Origin: Gymnogyps californianus
Lineage: Eukaryota; Chordata; Aves; Accipitriformes; Cathartidae
Direction: 5' to 3'
Assembly: GCF_018139145.2 (NCBI RefSeq)
Contig: NC_059485.1
Coordinates: forward strand, 18,661,698-18,725,697
Length of the DNA: 64,000 nucleotides
Shown here: one piece after another, positions 45,815 through 60,109 of the stretch
How positions within the stretch are numbered: the first letter of the stretch is position 1
How the letters are laid out: each line of letters begins with the position of its first letter
The notes under the pieces: generated by a model
Database searches by the model: none
What the model saw: the letters and a program-made list of their open reading frames with translations, nothing else
What the model was told of the DNA's origin: nothing
Translations under genes and position numbers: made by a program

Positions 45815-48800
45815 GCCAAAGCACAAACTCTCTGAAGGGACAGTGGCAAAGGGACCTGCTGAGCTGAGTAGCCAGGTCCCTGCAGACGGGATGTTCTCTG
45901 TGTCAGAGAAAGGTGGGTTTTGCTCACGATTAGGGAAAAACTGCAGAAGAGGGTGGTGATGGGGGGAGCACCTTGCGAGGGCTTCAGGAGAGGCAAAGCA
46001 AAAGCCCTCACTGTGGGTGTGCATGCACGATGGAGGGGTGCAAAGAAGCAAGTCAAGTGTCCCAGTCCCTTCCCATCCCTGTGTCCCAGGGCTCCTGGTG
46101 CCAGCCTCCCCAGCGGCCCCCATGCTCTGCATCCTTCTGCTTGCTGCCCTCTCTCCTGCTTCCCTTGAGAGTTTCTCAATTGCTTAATCATTTAATGGAG
46201 GTGCGGAGCGTGGAGTGAAGCCTGACCCATATTACCAGTCTCCCAGGTTGTGCTTGGCATGCTTGACCCTTCCTCATTCCTTCTCTGTGCTACCTGCTGC
46301 GTGGTGCTGGCCATGGAGAGGACCTCCTGTCCCCTGTGGCAGGGCTTTCTGTGTGCGTTGGGGCTTCGTATTTTAGAAGAAGAGTATCTGGAGCTTTATT
46401 CATGGTGATCAATGCTTCTCATAGTGCCTGTCTGGATTAAATTGTGCATGGCTTTCCTGGGACCAGGGAGAACAAGCGCTCATCCCAGCCATCCTCGGTG
46501 AGCTCGAAGGGCTGTCTTACCTCCCTGCTGCTTTGCTGACCAAGCGGTTCCCCCCCGTAGGGCATGGTGTGAGCTGGGGGGGCTCACTCTGCACTCGAGC
46601 CCCTTTCCGCTGCAGAGCCAGGCTGCTGGGCTGCCCGGACAGTTAATCTGATGGGAGGTGGCAGACTTTACATCTCTATATTATTGTGTCCTAAAATGTA
46701 CGAGGTGATGTACCCGATGACTGGAGAAATGCAAAAGTCTTGGCTGATGGGAGTCAGGTAGATTCCTGTTTAAGGCAAAAATGTTGTACAGCTGCAATTA
46801 GTTCTTGATCTTCCTCTCTTGCAATGTGACTGATGCTGTGACACCGTAGCCAGGCCACACACAGGTACTGGGTGCATGGGGTTCCCCTTGCAGCCCCCCA
46901 GCTCTGCCAGCCCCCTGCCGGGGCATGGCCATGGGGGCCAGGGAGGGCTGCAGGGATGGAGGTCATGCATCCTTTCTTCCCCCTTTTTCTTTTAATTTCC
47001 CTGTGGTCTTCTCTACTGCTAGGCTCGGCTGGGTGTGATGCTGAGGGGGCTCAGGATGTGTGGTGGGTTTGAGCAACCCCCTAGCTGAAACACTGCGGGT
47101 TTGGGGGTGCTCGCTCTGCTCCCCTCTCTCACCGTTGCCAGTGCGTGGTCTGGGAAAGGTTGGTGGTCATGCAGTCCTGGTTAGCAGGAGGTGGCATGTC
47201 TTTGTCCGGGCTAGGACAGCAGTCTAGTCCCAACTTAGGGACCCTGAAAAAATAGTAAATGTCAGTCTGAACCACTGACGGAACAGCCCAGTTCTCAGCC
47301 ATTTCTTGGTGTGGAGAGATGGAATTGCAGCATCTTCGCATGGCCTTCGCAGTTGGTGACAAATTAGCAGCACCAGCTTGAAAGCAGGTGTTTTGCTTTC
47401 ACCTCCCGTGAGGTGGGGATCCTGGTGCCTTTCCACTGTTGGGATCTCCTAGAAATTTAGGGATGCAAGCTAAGACAAAACATTTTGCCACACTGTTGGC
47501 TGCAGATTGAGTAAGGTGAAGGGGGGAGTGGGTTGCAGAGTGGGAGCGGACAGTGGGAAGGGCCACAAGAAGGTGAGCGCGATAGTAAAGGTTTAAGAGA
47601 AAAATGAAGTCTTTGGGGAGAGCCGCGGACATGAGCTGACGTTTACGTGGCAGAGGTCAAGAAAAAACTTCCCCCAGGGGCAGACTATCCTGTAAATGCT
47701 ACTTCAGGGCTGCCTGGACCCTGTGTGTGAAACAGCCAGTGCTTCTGGCCACCGTGTGGAGGTGCTTAACCAGGCAGGTGGGCATCCCATGTCGTTCTGT
47801 CCTGGGGATTTTGGATTTCGTCCTTTCTGGGGAGGCATTTGCTTTGAAGATCCAGTAGGATAAATTGCATCTATGCTATTGCGTCCCCCCCCGCCACATC
47901 CCCCTTTGAAGCGCGTGTGCCCTTGCTGCCGATTGCCATGAGGACGGGCATCGGTGTATGCCCCTTTTGCTGGCTGCTGGGACCCCGCAGTTCAGGATTG
48001 CTAAAGGGCAGGGGCACGGTCTTGCCTTATTGCCTTCCTGGGAGGCATTTCCCTTCCCTGCGTCATCTCAGTGTCTGGCAGCCAGCAGTGTGAGAAACAG
48101 AAAGGGGCTCTGCTCCATTTTAACGTGTTGCCCCAAACTCGCCGTGCCCCCCAAGGTTGGTGGTGTGCCTGGTCACCCCCCAGCTGGTGCTTCCGTCGCC
48201 ATTCTCCCGTGCCTTTGCACTTTGGGCACGGCTGAGGCTCCTCCAGGTCATGGTGATAGCAACTGGGATTTTTTTGGCTTTCCCCTTTGCTCTGGGGGAT
48301 GAAGGAGATGCTGAGCGGCACGAAGGCAGAACAGCCCATCCCTGTTATGAGAGTAAGCCCAGGCCTTTGGCTTTCTCTACAGAGGATGAATCTTTGGAGA
48401 GACCAGCTAGTTAAAGCTATGAGCTTCTCGTGATGTGCAGTTGGCACACAGCACGAGCAGGATGGGCCATGATCTACACCAGCATCTGCAGGATGCCTGG
48501 TGGTGTGCGCTTGTGGGAGAAGAAGACTTAATGAGCTAAAGACTTGCTGGATCTTGGTTTAAGGTCCTGCATGGCTGCTGCAAATGGTCCAACCGAACAC
48601 TGATAGCTGTGCGTGAAAAACGCGCCAGTATGTTTTCAGTTGCGTGAGTGGGATGTATTTAATTTGCTCTATTTTCATTTGTAAGCTTTGGACGGGCATG
48701 CTGCTTATCTGTGCTGAAGCTGCCTGGCGCAGGTGGGTTTTAGCTGCGATGGCTGAGAACTGGGCCACTGTTGTTGGGCACATATAAACTTGTGTATCAG

Positions 48801-51800
48801 CACAAGTGACAATAAACTGTTGTTTCACGGCGGGCTGTGAAGGGTCCCCAGTTCAGCGCTGGGTGTGTTTGTTAAAATGAACAAGTCTAATCCAGGATGC
48901 AAAATTCTTGACAAACTGCTTTTTAATGTTCACCTGAAGGTTGTGATAAGGTGGTGATCTGCACACGTTAGCAGGTTTCTTTATTCAAAATGAATTAATT
49001 TGGCTAATAATATACATCTCAGTATATACCTCAACCTAAAACCTCCAAACTTCCTCATATAGCCATATGTACACTGGTGCAAGTATCAATGATGACTGAG
49101 CTGTTGGGTTTGGGTGGCCACGCATGCGTCTGGTGGTGGCTTGGTCTGGCTTGGCTGGTCCCAGAGCCATACCAGGGGCTTGGCTTTGCCTGTATCAGCA
49201 GGAGGTGCTGTGCTCTTTCTTTTGCTTTTAGAATTTTAGGATTTCAAGTGTGGGGGTGTTCAGAAGCAGAATTTATGGTTATTTTTTTCCTGTCTGCAGA
49301 GTAATTGTGCCAAAACGTATTGGATGGAAGTGGGAGGAAAATGGAGACTGGGTTACTTCCCTGAATTAACACTTAGGTGGAGGGCAGAGCCTGGGGATGG
49401 AGGATGCCCTGTGCCCTCCTCTGTAGTGGAGCAACGGAGCTTTGTAGAGGAGCGGTGGGATTGAGGGAAGGAGAACAAGTCCAACGGCCTGTGAGGCTCA
49501 GCGAGGGTCCCCAGCCAGTGCTTGGGGCTGCAGATGCTGGTGCCGCAGGCTTGGATCTAGGACCAGGCACCACGTCGATGCAGTTGGTGGAGGTTTTTTC
49601 GAATGACTTGTGCTGCAGTGATGGGAAGAGATTCTGGTAGCCCCAGCTTGCTGGTGGAAGCCCTTGCTGTGACTTCAGACATGTTGTACCTGTTTCTTTC
49701 CTTGCCGTCTTCGCTCCATTCGTACTGGGACTAACCTGCACCGTGTGGGCAGAGCCTCCTCAGGCGCATTCTCATCAGCTGGCTTTTCTGTGGCCTTTTA
49801 CCCTTTTCCTGTGTGCACTGGTGGAAAGGGAAAGGCTTAACCCACTAAACCAGTCTGTGCAAGAAGTGGTCCTTCTTTCTTGTTCTCTCTTTTCATATCC
49901 TTCAGTCCTCCAACAAGTACGTTCTATCTGCCAGCTCGTTTCAGGGTGCTAGGCTGGTCCGTGCGCTGGGAGGAAGATGCCTGTGTTGGAGGAACAATGC
50001 TGTTTTCTTTTCTGCACTCCTGCAGCAGCTGGTCTGATTAGTTCAAGTCACCACAAGTCGGTATAGATCGGCTGGGCTAACGTTGAACTTGGGCTTGTAA
50101 TCTGGCTACTCAGCGTCTCCCAAATATTGCTGTTTTTACTGAAAAGGTATTTTAGAAGGAGCACAGAATGCCCCTGTGCTGGTGCACTGACCTCATCCTT
50201 CCCAAAGGGGTGGGACGAGCATCATGGCAAAGGGTTAGACTTGCTGAGGGCAAAAGGTCCTCTCCTGCTTGACCCAGAGGTCTCAGCAGCACAGCTGTGC
50301 GGCTTGTGTGCCTCCTGGGCTTGCAGCAGGGCTGTTGGCATCCTGCTTCTGCCAGTGGTGGTATGCACACACGAGCAGGTGAAGGACTTGCAGCGGACGT
50401 GATTTTTGGAAGCTGGATTCTCCTTTGAGGATAGCAGCACAGATCTTGCTGGCTTCAATACGTGGTGCTTGGAGAAGCATGCAAACTGCCTGGGTAACCG
50501 AGGAACAGCCCTTGATAACCCCCTGTGCCGGCTGGGAGCGATAGCCAGGTACCGGTGTCCGCTGAGACATATTGCTTAGTACATTTTAGCTGAGGAGCCC
50601 ATGGTAATTGAGTCTCATATTGCTCAAGGCAGGTAGGTGACTGCTAATATTATTCAATAGATGAAATCCAGAAAGACTAACAGACTTTCCTAATTTTGCA
50701 CCCAGATAGTGACAGATAGGGCTTTGTAATAGAAGTTCAGCAGGTTTTTTTATCATGTGATGCTCAGAAGGACTGTTTTCATTAACTACCTGTCGGCACC
50801 CAGAAAGCACCATAGCCCCTCAGCTTGGGAGGGCTCCTGAAGCCCCGGAGACATGCTAGAAGCAATACCCAAATACGTGTGTGCACTTAAACCCAATTCC
50901 AACGCTGATGCCAAGAGGCTTTTTGAAGGAGAGGGCTGGGCAGAGGATCAGGCTCAGGACACCAGTCCCATGGACCATGCGTGGCTGTAGCCCTGCTCTA
51001 CACCATACCCTGCAGGTGTGTTCTGCCTGCAGCGTCCCCATTCCCTTCTCCCCAGTCCCACCAAGTTTTAGTTATTTTCTATAAGAAACAAAGTGCCCTA
51101 CTTCAGAGCCTTCCCCAATCTCCTGTTGGGATTAGGAGCCTGTGTTTCCTCCTATGAAAGTAGAAGGGATGTAACTTTCCATGGGCTGAACCACAAAATC
51201 TCTGTCCCTGCACAAGGTGGTGTCTCAGCAATCCCTCCCTGGGTCTCTCTTCCCAAACGCCACTGCTTCTCATGTTTTAACATTTTTGCATCTCCTGCCA
51301 TCCGCTCCTCCTTGCTCTGGGTGGAGAAAATGAACCTGTAGGTGCAACCACAACAAGGAAAGGTAGAGGTCTTGTGGTCTGGCCCGTTGTTTGGGGGTTT
51401 CCCCCAGCAAATATATTGCGTTGTGGGTAGTAGGTGCCCTGTTACAGTTGCACAAGCTGGGGCAGAATAGAGAAGGGATTTCTTCAAGGGATACCCATGG
51501 CAAAGACCAGTCTGGAGCCTCTGTCCCCTGGGCTGTGCTGCCCAGATGTTGTCATCCCTTGCGGGGGGACATGAGCTCAATGTCTTGCCTGAGACCACAT
51601 GTACAGAGAGACCAGACTCAAAGTCTCCAGGTGCTCCGGATCCAAGTTTGACTCACCAGTCTGTGCTGCCTGGGGGTTAGTTCCCTCTGTGAATATATAG
51701 TGGTTTTAATTAATCATCCTCCCGTAGAAACTGTGTGTGTAGCTGCTTGTGTTAGCAAGGCGAGTGTGTGAGCGGGGTAGCTGTGTCTCTGTGGGTGTGT

Positions 51801-52801
51801 TATCCTACATAAATATCTTTCTATAAATAAATAAACAGATAAAGGGATTGCTGCTACGGGACGTCCCTGCAAATGAGCTCTTGGTATGTCTGCAAACTCT
51901 CTCATATAAATAACTGCATTCAACAAATACAGGCTAAGTGGCCATCTAGGGATGAGCGTGCTGTGCCTTTGAAGGGAGGCTGGGGATGGTGGAGCAGGCG
52001 GGTTCCTCCAGTGCCTGGAGTCGGGCATTGAGCCTCCCTCCTCGTCCCAGGCATGCTGAGGCGGATGGAGGGTGTATCCATGGTGAAGTCAGGCTCCAGT
52101 GGTGGCCCTGCCTCTGGTGGCACGATGGCTTAGGCAGATCAGAGCAGGCGTGTGATAGCATGGAGCAGGGAGAAAGGACTTCTAGTGTTCTACTTTGCTA
52201 GATAAGGAGCTGGTTTGTTGGGCTTGCTGCTCCTGCTCCCACTGCCCCAGCTCTTGAGGGATGCGGCAGTGGCTGCCGGCAAGCTCCCAGCTCTGGTTTG
52301 GATGGGAGGCCCGGTGCCGGGGCTGCCTGGGGGCGTTTGGGTAGCTCTGCTCCTGACTGCGACAGTGGCTAGTGAATTGGGAGAGAGCAGCTCACAGCGC
52401 CTGAAGGGAAACCCGGTTTGGCTTTGAGAAGCAGAGGTGAACTTGAAGAGATGACAGTATGGGGTTGCTTCAGAAATGTAAAATGAAGATACGTAGTTCT
52501 GGAGATGGCCAGGCTGCTTCTGTGTTTCCCCCTGCTCAGTGTAGGTGTTTGTGCAACTGCAAAATGGAAACGATGCCCTTGCCTGGTGCCTGAAGGCAGA
52601 GCCTGGGCACTGGTGTAGGACAGCTGGTTCCCAGCCCTGAGCCCGGAGAGCTGTGATGTCCTGGTGGTTCCTCCTGAACGGGCTGAAGGTCACTGAGAGG
52701 AAGCCAACCAGCCTGTTTAACAAAAAAAAGGCTACATAGGACAGGGCCTGCCATGGATGGCTCTTGGCTTTGTAGGGGAAAGCTATAATACGCTGGTGGA
52801 G

Positions 52802-52930
52802 TCAAAGGGGGGATTTGGATGAGGAAATGTGGGAAGAGAACAGGGAAGAGGAGGAAGGGGTGTGAGAGAGCAGAGTCCCTGGGGCAGGAGGAGGACAGGA
52901 GCGGAGAGGGGCTGGGGGTGAGCAGGAGCA
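52802..52930 (+). repeat. Purine-rich low-complexity stretch
   Basis: Mostly G and A over about 130 bases, with runs such as GGGAAGAGGAGGAAGGGG. Such polypurine tracts are common in introns and can adopt triplex structure, but nothing here shows a role. Confidence 0.6.
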
Positions 52931-55900
52931 GCACCCTGCATCTGGGACCCCTGCCGTACGGGCTCCCATCACTTCTGTAGTGCCACTTGTCCTTGCATCT
53001 CTGGTGCTGGGAGTTTGCAGCTCCAGACTGCCCCGTCCCCTCCCAGGCCGGTTCGGTCCCTCATCAGTGAGAGGAGCTGCCGCAGCAGCCCGGCCCCTCT
53101 TCCGTTTACAGGGGCACAGCTGGGACCTCTTGCAACTTGAAGCTCCCTGCAGAGAGTCATTTACGCCCCCGTTCGTGACTTGTGTGTCTGTACGCTGGGG
53201 AGCACTCTTGCCTCTCCGTGCACGTCCCATGGCAGATGCTTGGAGGGTGTGTGCTGTGCCGCACGCTCAGGAGTCGCGGGGAGACCTTCCCATCAGTGGT
53301 GCAGCTTTCCTTCTGCCGTTCACCGGCTCGGTTAGAAGTGATTTTGTGGACAAGCCGCAATTTCAGTTTGTAAGTGTGATTTATCAGCGGCTCTGCGGGC
53401 TGGAGTTGCTCCATCAAATGCTTGTCCCTGGCTGAGTGTTTTTGTTTTGGGGCAGAGGGAAGAGCTGACGTTAAGGTAGGGTGTGAGCTGTGCAGCTAGA
53501 GGTTCATAGGGCATTTTGAAGATATCTTAACCAGAGCAACTGTTTCATTTTAAGACTCTGTGCTCAATGTGATCAAGTGAAGAGTTGCTTTGACTCCCCT
53601 GCTTTTTGTGGGTGAAGCTTTCAGCAACAAAAATGCCCCTTTTTCTTTCTCCTTTCCGAGAGAGAGAGGAAGGAAGGAAGGTCAGGATGACCACCGGTGC
53701 GGTCAAGTGGTTGTGGAGCAAAAGCACCTCTTTGGAAGAGCTCATGGACTTGTTTTCTTTGCTGGTGCTGCAGAGCTTCCCAGCGAGCCTGGTGGCACTT
53801 GGGTGCCTCGATGCAGCAATGCTCTGGCTTGTTTTAACGCTTGCCCCTTCCCGAGCTGCCTCCCAGGGCCACGTTTCAGAGGTGGCAGTGTTCACCCTGT
53901 GGTGAGTCTGGATATGAGGCAGGTTTTGGCTGGCGTGGACCACCCCTGCCCTGGCTGGCAAAAGGCAGGCGCTGGGCTCCATCTCCCCAGGCTGTTCCCG
54001 GCCGAGGAGGATGCTCGAGGCTTGTTTTTCTTCCATGGGTGTACTTTTCTGCCTGAAAAAAGATGCAGTGAAGGTAGAAATGCTAAATTAAAACTATCCG
54101 TGGATTATGGCTAATTGGTTTGACTTTGCCTAGGCTCAGTGGAGGAGCACTCCTTGAGGTGGGCACAGGTCCGGGCGGGGGACAGTGACCACGGGCATTG
54201 CCACCTCCACTGTGCCTGAGTGGGTGTGTGGCAGCTGGCTCTACCCTGGTTAAACTAAAGGCATGAGATTTAAAGGGCTCCGACCTGCTGGTTGGTGAGC
54301 TGGGATGAAAGCAGCGGTCTTGAGCCTGGCATCCACTAGCTGCCATCTGAGGTTGTGGTTATCTACTGACCGAAAAATGTTTCCTTGGAGCTCCGGGAGA
54401 GCAAGTGGGGAGGGTCAGCTTGCTCTTTTTAATGTGTTTCTAAGCACATGCAGGGGATGCAAACTTGCACGCTCTTCAAGCAGCAGGGAGAAGGGGGTAG
54501 GATGTTTTTTCCTCTGCCAGTGCCATTTGTGGCAGGAAGGACCAGCTTCTGAGCCCGTCTGCTAGTGCCAGCGATGTGGAGGAGCCAAGCAGTCTATGCT
54601 GTCCTGAGTCGGATGCAGGGGTCTGGGGACCTGATGCTCTCTACTCCTGGAGTTTTCTGAATGCCGTTCAGCTTTCGGTGGCTATTCTGTGTACCTTTTG
54701 AAGAACGTCAGCGAACAGAGTGTGTGTGCCCATGTCTTAAACCGATACACAGCACGTGGTCTCTGGTGCAGCAGCACGGCTGAGCCTGTGCGTAGCAGCA
54801 AGTACAAAAGTAGTTTGGTTGTGGCCAAGGAGATGAGAAACCTCCCCAGTGTCAGCACAGTCTGCTTGGGTGCTCGCAGAGGGGCTGCGATGGGCTGGGA
54901 GAGGCCTCCTTGGGAGAGGCCTTGGGTCTCCTGTGCTTCCCAAGGTCTGGCAGCCCTTTCTCTTACCACAGCATTCACAGATTGCTCCGTTTGATACTCG
55001 CTGTTATTCAACCCCAACATTTCAGGGAACATCTAATGACAGAGGTCCTTGGTGGGACCAGAGGCTGAGGACAGATGGCAGTCCGTGGGTCTCAGTGAAG
55101 TGCTGAGTGTGGATGTACGGGACACAAAGCATGCTGGAAGCCCTGGAGTGCTCTAACTGCGATATTTGGAGCTGTCAGAAGCTGATCAAAACCAGATTAT
55201 CTGCATTCATCGGATATCTTAAAGGGCCCTTCTCACTTCTTGGGACATTATTATGAGGCTGTGACCGCCACGTCCTTGTCCGATCCACAAGGAGGTAGCT
55301 CTGAGCCCAGAGGAGTAAGGGGTGGGAATGAGCAGCCATGGGGAAAAGCGCTGGTGGTCCCATTCAGCGCTACTGCTCAGAGGTGTTCCCGGCAGCCCGA
55401 GGGAGCAGCGCGGTGTTAAATATCATTTTAATGTGGACAGCATCCCTCTAAATGAAGCAGAACGCAATATGAGATGAATCAAAACTGTGCTAATGGTGGA
55501 AAATGTACATGGCTTTTAAAAACTAATATTACCGTGGGACTCAGCCTGTGTGTCACAGGAGACCTTGAAAGGTTGGCCCTTTGCTCAGCCAAAGAAGACG
55601 GGAGAAATCTCCCGGCTGCTGAAATGTCCCCTGTTGAACTTACGGTGGTGGGGCAGAAGAGGGAGGGAGAGGAGCAGTTACATGGGGGAGAGGGAGAGGT
55701 TTGCCTAAGGGATACTCAGCCCATGCTACCCTCCGATCGGCAGCGATGGAGAAAAGGGAGTGGGGGAGAGGGGAGGGAGAAATCTTCTGTCACCATAGTT
55801 GTGTGGGGTAAAGGGAAAGTCAAACTTTCCCCCTCCTTTAGAGTACCCCCATCCCATGGATTTAAACACTGGCTTTAAAAGGGGAATAAAAAATAACTAG

Positions 55901-57269
55901 GACATGGATAGATGGTTTCTTTTTATCTCTACAGCTGAAGAGATAAATGTGACATTAATTATGTGACACAGCTTTGAAAATCATTATATATCTCTGGTTT
56001 TTTAAAAGGGGGTTTCAGATTCCTGTCTGGGACTAATAAAGAAGGACAATTTTAAAAAAACTTTGAAGACGATCTGTAGGGAGAGAGTTTGCTGTCTTAA
56101 TTTTCTCTTCTGTAGATGAAGCTTGTTCAGCTCTCCTATCTCTTGCACAGAGTGAGCGTGCGTGTGTTTAAAGGAGATGCTGAGAGAGGGAAAACCAGGG
56201 TGGCTTGTGAAGTTTAATAGGAGAATATGGGCTTTCGGGTGGGTGAGGGGTGAGATGGGGCTGTGGGAGGGGGAAGCGTTGAACTCTGCACCCCTCTGTC
56301 CCGAGGAGAGAGGAAATTAGAACAGTTAGCATCACTGAGTAAGCAGTTTGCATGTTTTTCTCGAGGTCTGCAGGCATCTGCCTCCTGAGCTTGGTTGCGA
56401 TAGAGCAGGCAGAGCATCAAGACGGGTGAGGTTAGTGATGGCATTTGAAACAGTGGGTTAGTTGCCATCCCCATCCCAGCTGCGGGCTGGGTGGCTCCGC
56501 TGACCCTGCATGGGGCTGACCGGAGGAGTTGGAGGTTTTGCTTTGTGTGAAGCCTTGGTGGGGGCCGGGTTCTCCTCGAGGGCTTGGCTGGGCGTCAAGT
56601 TGCTTTGCTGCTCTGCAAAACTCAGCCAGTGCTGCTAGTGAGTTTGCCAATGGCCAATGCCACATGCAGGTGAACACCCGGGAAGGTGCCTGTCATGCAC
56701 AGGGTGGTCCCCGAGCTGGTGCTGGGGCTGCACTGGTCAAGAAACATCTCAATGAAAAGTGGAGTTATGCATCGACACGTGGCTCACAGGGTCACTGGCC
56801 TGAGACTTTTTTGCTTGCAATATCAAATTGAAGGTTTCTGGTTGGGGTGTTACTAAGTAGAAACAAACCCGAGAAGCCTTATTTGAGCCACCTTCTCAAC
56901 TGCGACACAACGAGGAGCTGTGGCAGGCTTGGATTTAGCCCAGGCTTGCCTGGGAGAGGAGTTGGAGCAGGCAGTCTCCTGCAAGTGCGGTGATGGTTGA
57001 TGGTTAGAGGAGATGCAAGCTCATGCTGCCCAAAGTCAAGAGCTTCTCACAGCAGCCTGTCAGTGAGTATAAAACGATGTGGCACTAGGACAGGCAGGGG
57101 AGTTGCTTGGGATAGAGGGAAGAGGTGGAAAAGTGTGAGATCAATCCATATCTATGGTCAAATCCTTGTGCCAGAGCCAAACTGGGGTCAGGGCTGTGTG
57201 GGGGGACGAGGTGGTGGTGGAGTCTCGAGCACCCAGTGATTGGACTCCTTAAATGGGTATTTCCTACAG

Positions 57270-57324
57270 ATTGCTTGGAGGATGCCATGGCGAGGTCTCC
57301 TGTGTCAGGGACTTTTGATGTCAG
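57270..57324 (+). CDS. Candidate 55-base coding exon
   Basis: The acceptor GGTATTTCCTACAG and the donor GTCAG|GTAAAG are both good. With upstream phase 1, as left by the 45334 candidate, two bases complete an aspartate codon and the exon then reads CLEDAMARSPVSGTFDV plus two bases, leaving phase 2. No stop interrupts this frame. The peptide looks reasonable for an internal exon but is too short to identify. Its support is phase agreement with a neighbour that is itself tentative. Confidence 0.27.
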
Positions 57325-60109
57325 GTAAAGGTGGAGTCCTACAAGTGGGAGAGAAGCCACACCTGTGTGTTCGCTCCCTTTTGCAGAAACTCAGCGGTTC
57401 TCCTGCTTTGCGGATCTTCGGGATGCTAACCCAGGCAGAGTGTGTACAGCAGGGTTTTCAAAGGAGTAATAAGGGCTTTTTGTGCCAAGAAGTAGTTGGA
57501 AATCCATGAGCATTAGACTTCAAGCTGCTCTAAGTGCTGCGAGGAAGCCCAGGCAGCCTGATGCTTTCCTGGCCTTCTCCCCAGCGTTTGGCAGCTGGCT
57601 CGGGGGTCTCCTGACAGTGGCTGCAGGCAAGGGCCTGCCTGCAGCAGAGACGGGCTCCGGGGCTGTAAACATGCCCCTCTTGAAAGCGGAAAACTGTGCG
57701 ATTTGCCAACGCCTGAGTCACTGGCGCAGCAGTCGTAACCTCGGTTTGCGGCGTGGCAGACGGTAGCGGCGCTAAGTGAGATTTCATTAGTGAGAACAAA
57801 ACCGTATGGCCAGATGAAAGCCGTGGTGGCTGTGGCTTTCATAGTTAATTTGGGCTTTAGATGCATCTCTGTTTACCCTGTGTGTTTCTCCGGAGTGACT
57901 GTGTTGGAGTTTGCAGCAGTGGCTAGTTAGTTGGAGGAAATAGCTGGTCCACGTAGCTCCACTGTGAATCGGTGCCTGTGGCTCAGGAGAGCTCCAGCCT
58001 TGCAGTCGGCGCTGGATCTGCGCGGTGCCGGGGATGCACGCTGCAGGACTCGGCACGCTTTGCATGCTAGAGGCCGGGATCTGTAAGCCGTGTATCTGCA
58101 GGGCTCAAGCTTGCACAGCATGCTGCTTCTTAAAAATGAGCTTGCTACGTGGTACACTGAAACTTTATTGAGGTTGAGCTTGACTCCTGCTCTGTATTCT
58201 GCCCCCGCCACCTGAAGAGCAGCCTGCAGAGAGGGCAAAGCTTTCCAAAGTTTGTTACCAGCTTGATCTCTTGCTTGCTGCTGCTGTTTTGTTGCTGAGG
58301 AACCTGCTGCCCTGCGCTCTGTGTGCGGGGCCGTGTCTGGGGGAGCCGTGGGGCACTGCAGGTCCCGCTCCGCAGCCGGGGCTGGTGGGGGGACATGGGA
58401 GCTCTGACTTTCTTCTGCCCAGGGACCCACCAGGCATCCATGGCCATGCACTGCAGCTCATCTGCACAGGCAGAGCGGCTTTCCCACTTGGCGTGAGCTC
58501 TGCCTTGAACGTGTCCTCCTGGCAGGGGGGTTCATCTCCTCCTTCTCAGTCTCTCCGTGTGATGGGCATTTCTCCTGGGCAAGCGGGCACCTGGGGTGAG
58601 GAGTGGAGAGGACTCTCTGGTCACTGTTGCTTTGCCCATCAAAGACCATTGGCTGTCTTGGCCGGTGGCATAAGGGATATTGCGCTTTGCAATTGCCATC
58701 GGGCATGTGCAGGGGGAGATGGGGAGCACAGAGAGGTGGCAATGAGGAGGACGGCATGGCAATGATGGCCACCGCATGGAAAGGCAGCAGGGAAACATCC
58801 TTGTGAGAAAGGGGGGAGGAGGGAGGTTCCTGCTGGTGTCAGTGCCCTCCCCCTCCCTCCGGCACAAAATAAATTTTGGAAAGACATCCCAGAGAAACGC
58901 GCTGCTGAGTTTGGGTGGGTTGGGTGTCTAGAGTACATGGTGGCTTTGTGATTTTTTTATAACATTCATCTGCACACTTGCTGATGAAAGGCTAATAACT
59001 CCCGTATGGGATCTCTCGAGGGAATTGCATCTTGCTACCAGAGATGGGCTGCAGGGAGAAGCCAGGCAGCTCAGACCCCTTCTGCGGGGGGGATTTTTCT
59101 CCTGCCTCATGCGTGGTGGCTGGGAGTCTGACGCAGCCCTTGCCCATCAGAGCCTGTTGCATCTTGGCATCTTCCCAAGGTGAGATGATGCCGTGGTCCT
59201 TCTCCTCCTCCACCCTGATGGATGGTGGCTGGGCAGGCTGGAGGACCTGCCTGTGGCAGATCAGGATTAGGTCACCCTCCGCGGTGGCTCCTGCTGTGTG
59301 GTGGCTGTGTTTGGCAGCGGTGGCCCTGCGTAACCTCCACCGCAGGTCCTGCTAATATTTACTTTATGACATATCTTTGATAATGTTTCGTGTGTGCCCA
59401 GCGAGGCCCTATAACTCAGCAGTCCTGTTCCAGCCGGCATGACTTTAGACCAACAATAACAAAAATAAATCACTCCACACTTTCCGTCGAGTATATATTT
59501 AGATGTTACTGTACATGAGCCACCAAGAGAAAATGATGTGTTTATTGGGGGCCAGCCTTGCACCTCCCAGCACATGCCCCCATGCTGGTGCTCCCCGCAC
59601 CCGCCGATGCTCGGTCACGCCGGGATGCAGACCCCAGGGTCACCCCTCTGGGTGCCTGTCAGCATCTCAGTAAATCGTGAAGATCCCCATGCCCTCGCCC
59701 AGCGTGGGCTTGAACTTTCACTTGAACACAGGGGTTCAGTTGAAATCAGCAGAGCCCACCCAGAAGCTTTTGGCAAGGGGAAGAGGGGAGGCACAGAGAT
59801 GCCCCCCACGCGGGGCTCTGCTTCCCGCCGGTGCGGCTGAACACAGGCTCTCATTTACGCTCAGGAGCAGCGTCCTTTCTCCTCCCAGCTGTTATTTTAA
59901 ACATGCCAACCTTGGCGACCACCTTTCAGCTCCAAAGTTTTCTGAGAAAATAAAAGTGTGCGAGCCCACGGGGTCATTCTTCCCTGCTGCTCTCGGGGAG
60001 GCTGCAGGCTGCCCTTTGCTGCTGCTTCCAGCCTGTTTTCGATGGTAGCTCGTGGCAGTACCTGCTGATTAGCTTAAAAACCTCAAACGTGGCCCTTGTC
60101 AGCTGCCCG
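57325..60109. other. Presumed intron, nothing coding supported
   Basis: No exon or repeat family is recognised. A CpG-containing block at about 57680-57780 includes an AP-1-like TGAGTCA (57714-57720), which might be regulatory. Around 59440-59530 the sequence is A+T-rich. The right edge is the 3' end of the CR1 element. Confidence 0.45.

Larger units (their letters stand above)
45431..57269. other. Presumed intron, nothing coding supported
   Basis: About 11.8 kb without a convincing exon. It contains a 21-base T run at 45794-45814 and a purine-rich stretch at about 52802-52930. The sequence at about 55880-56060 is A+T-rich. A frame of 134 codons at 55474-55878 (plus) has no splice or composition support. 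Confidence 0.45.

Noticed and set aside
45795..46200. Possible processed pseudogene with a poly(A) tail on the minus strand
   Set aside because: No poly(A) signal near the T run, no target duplication seen, and no recognisable gene in the body.
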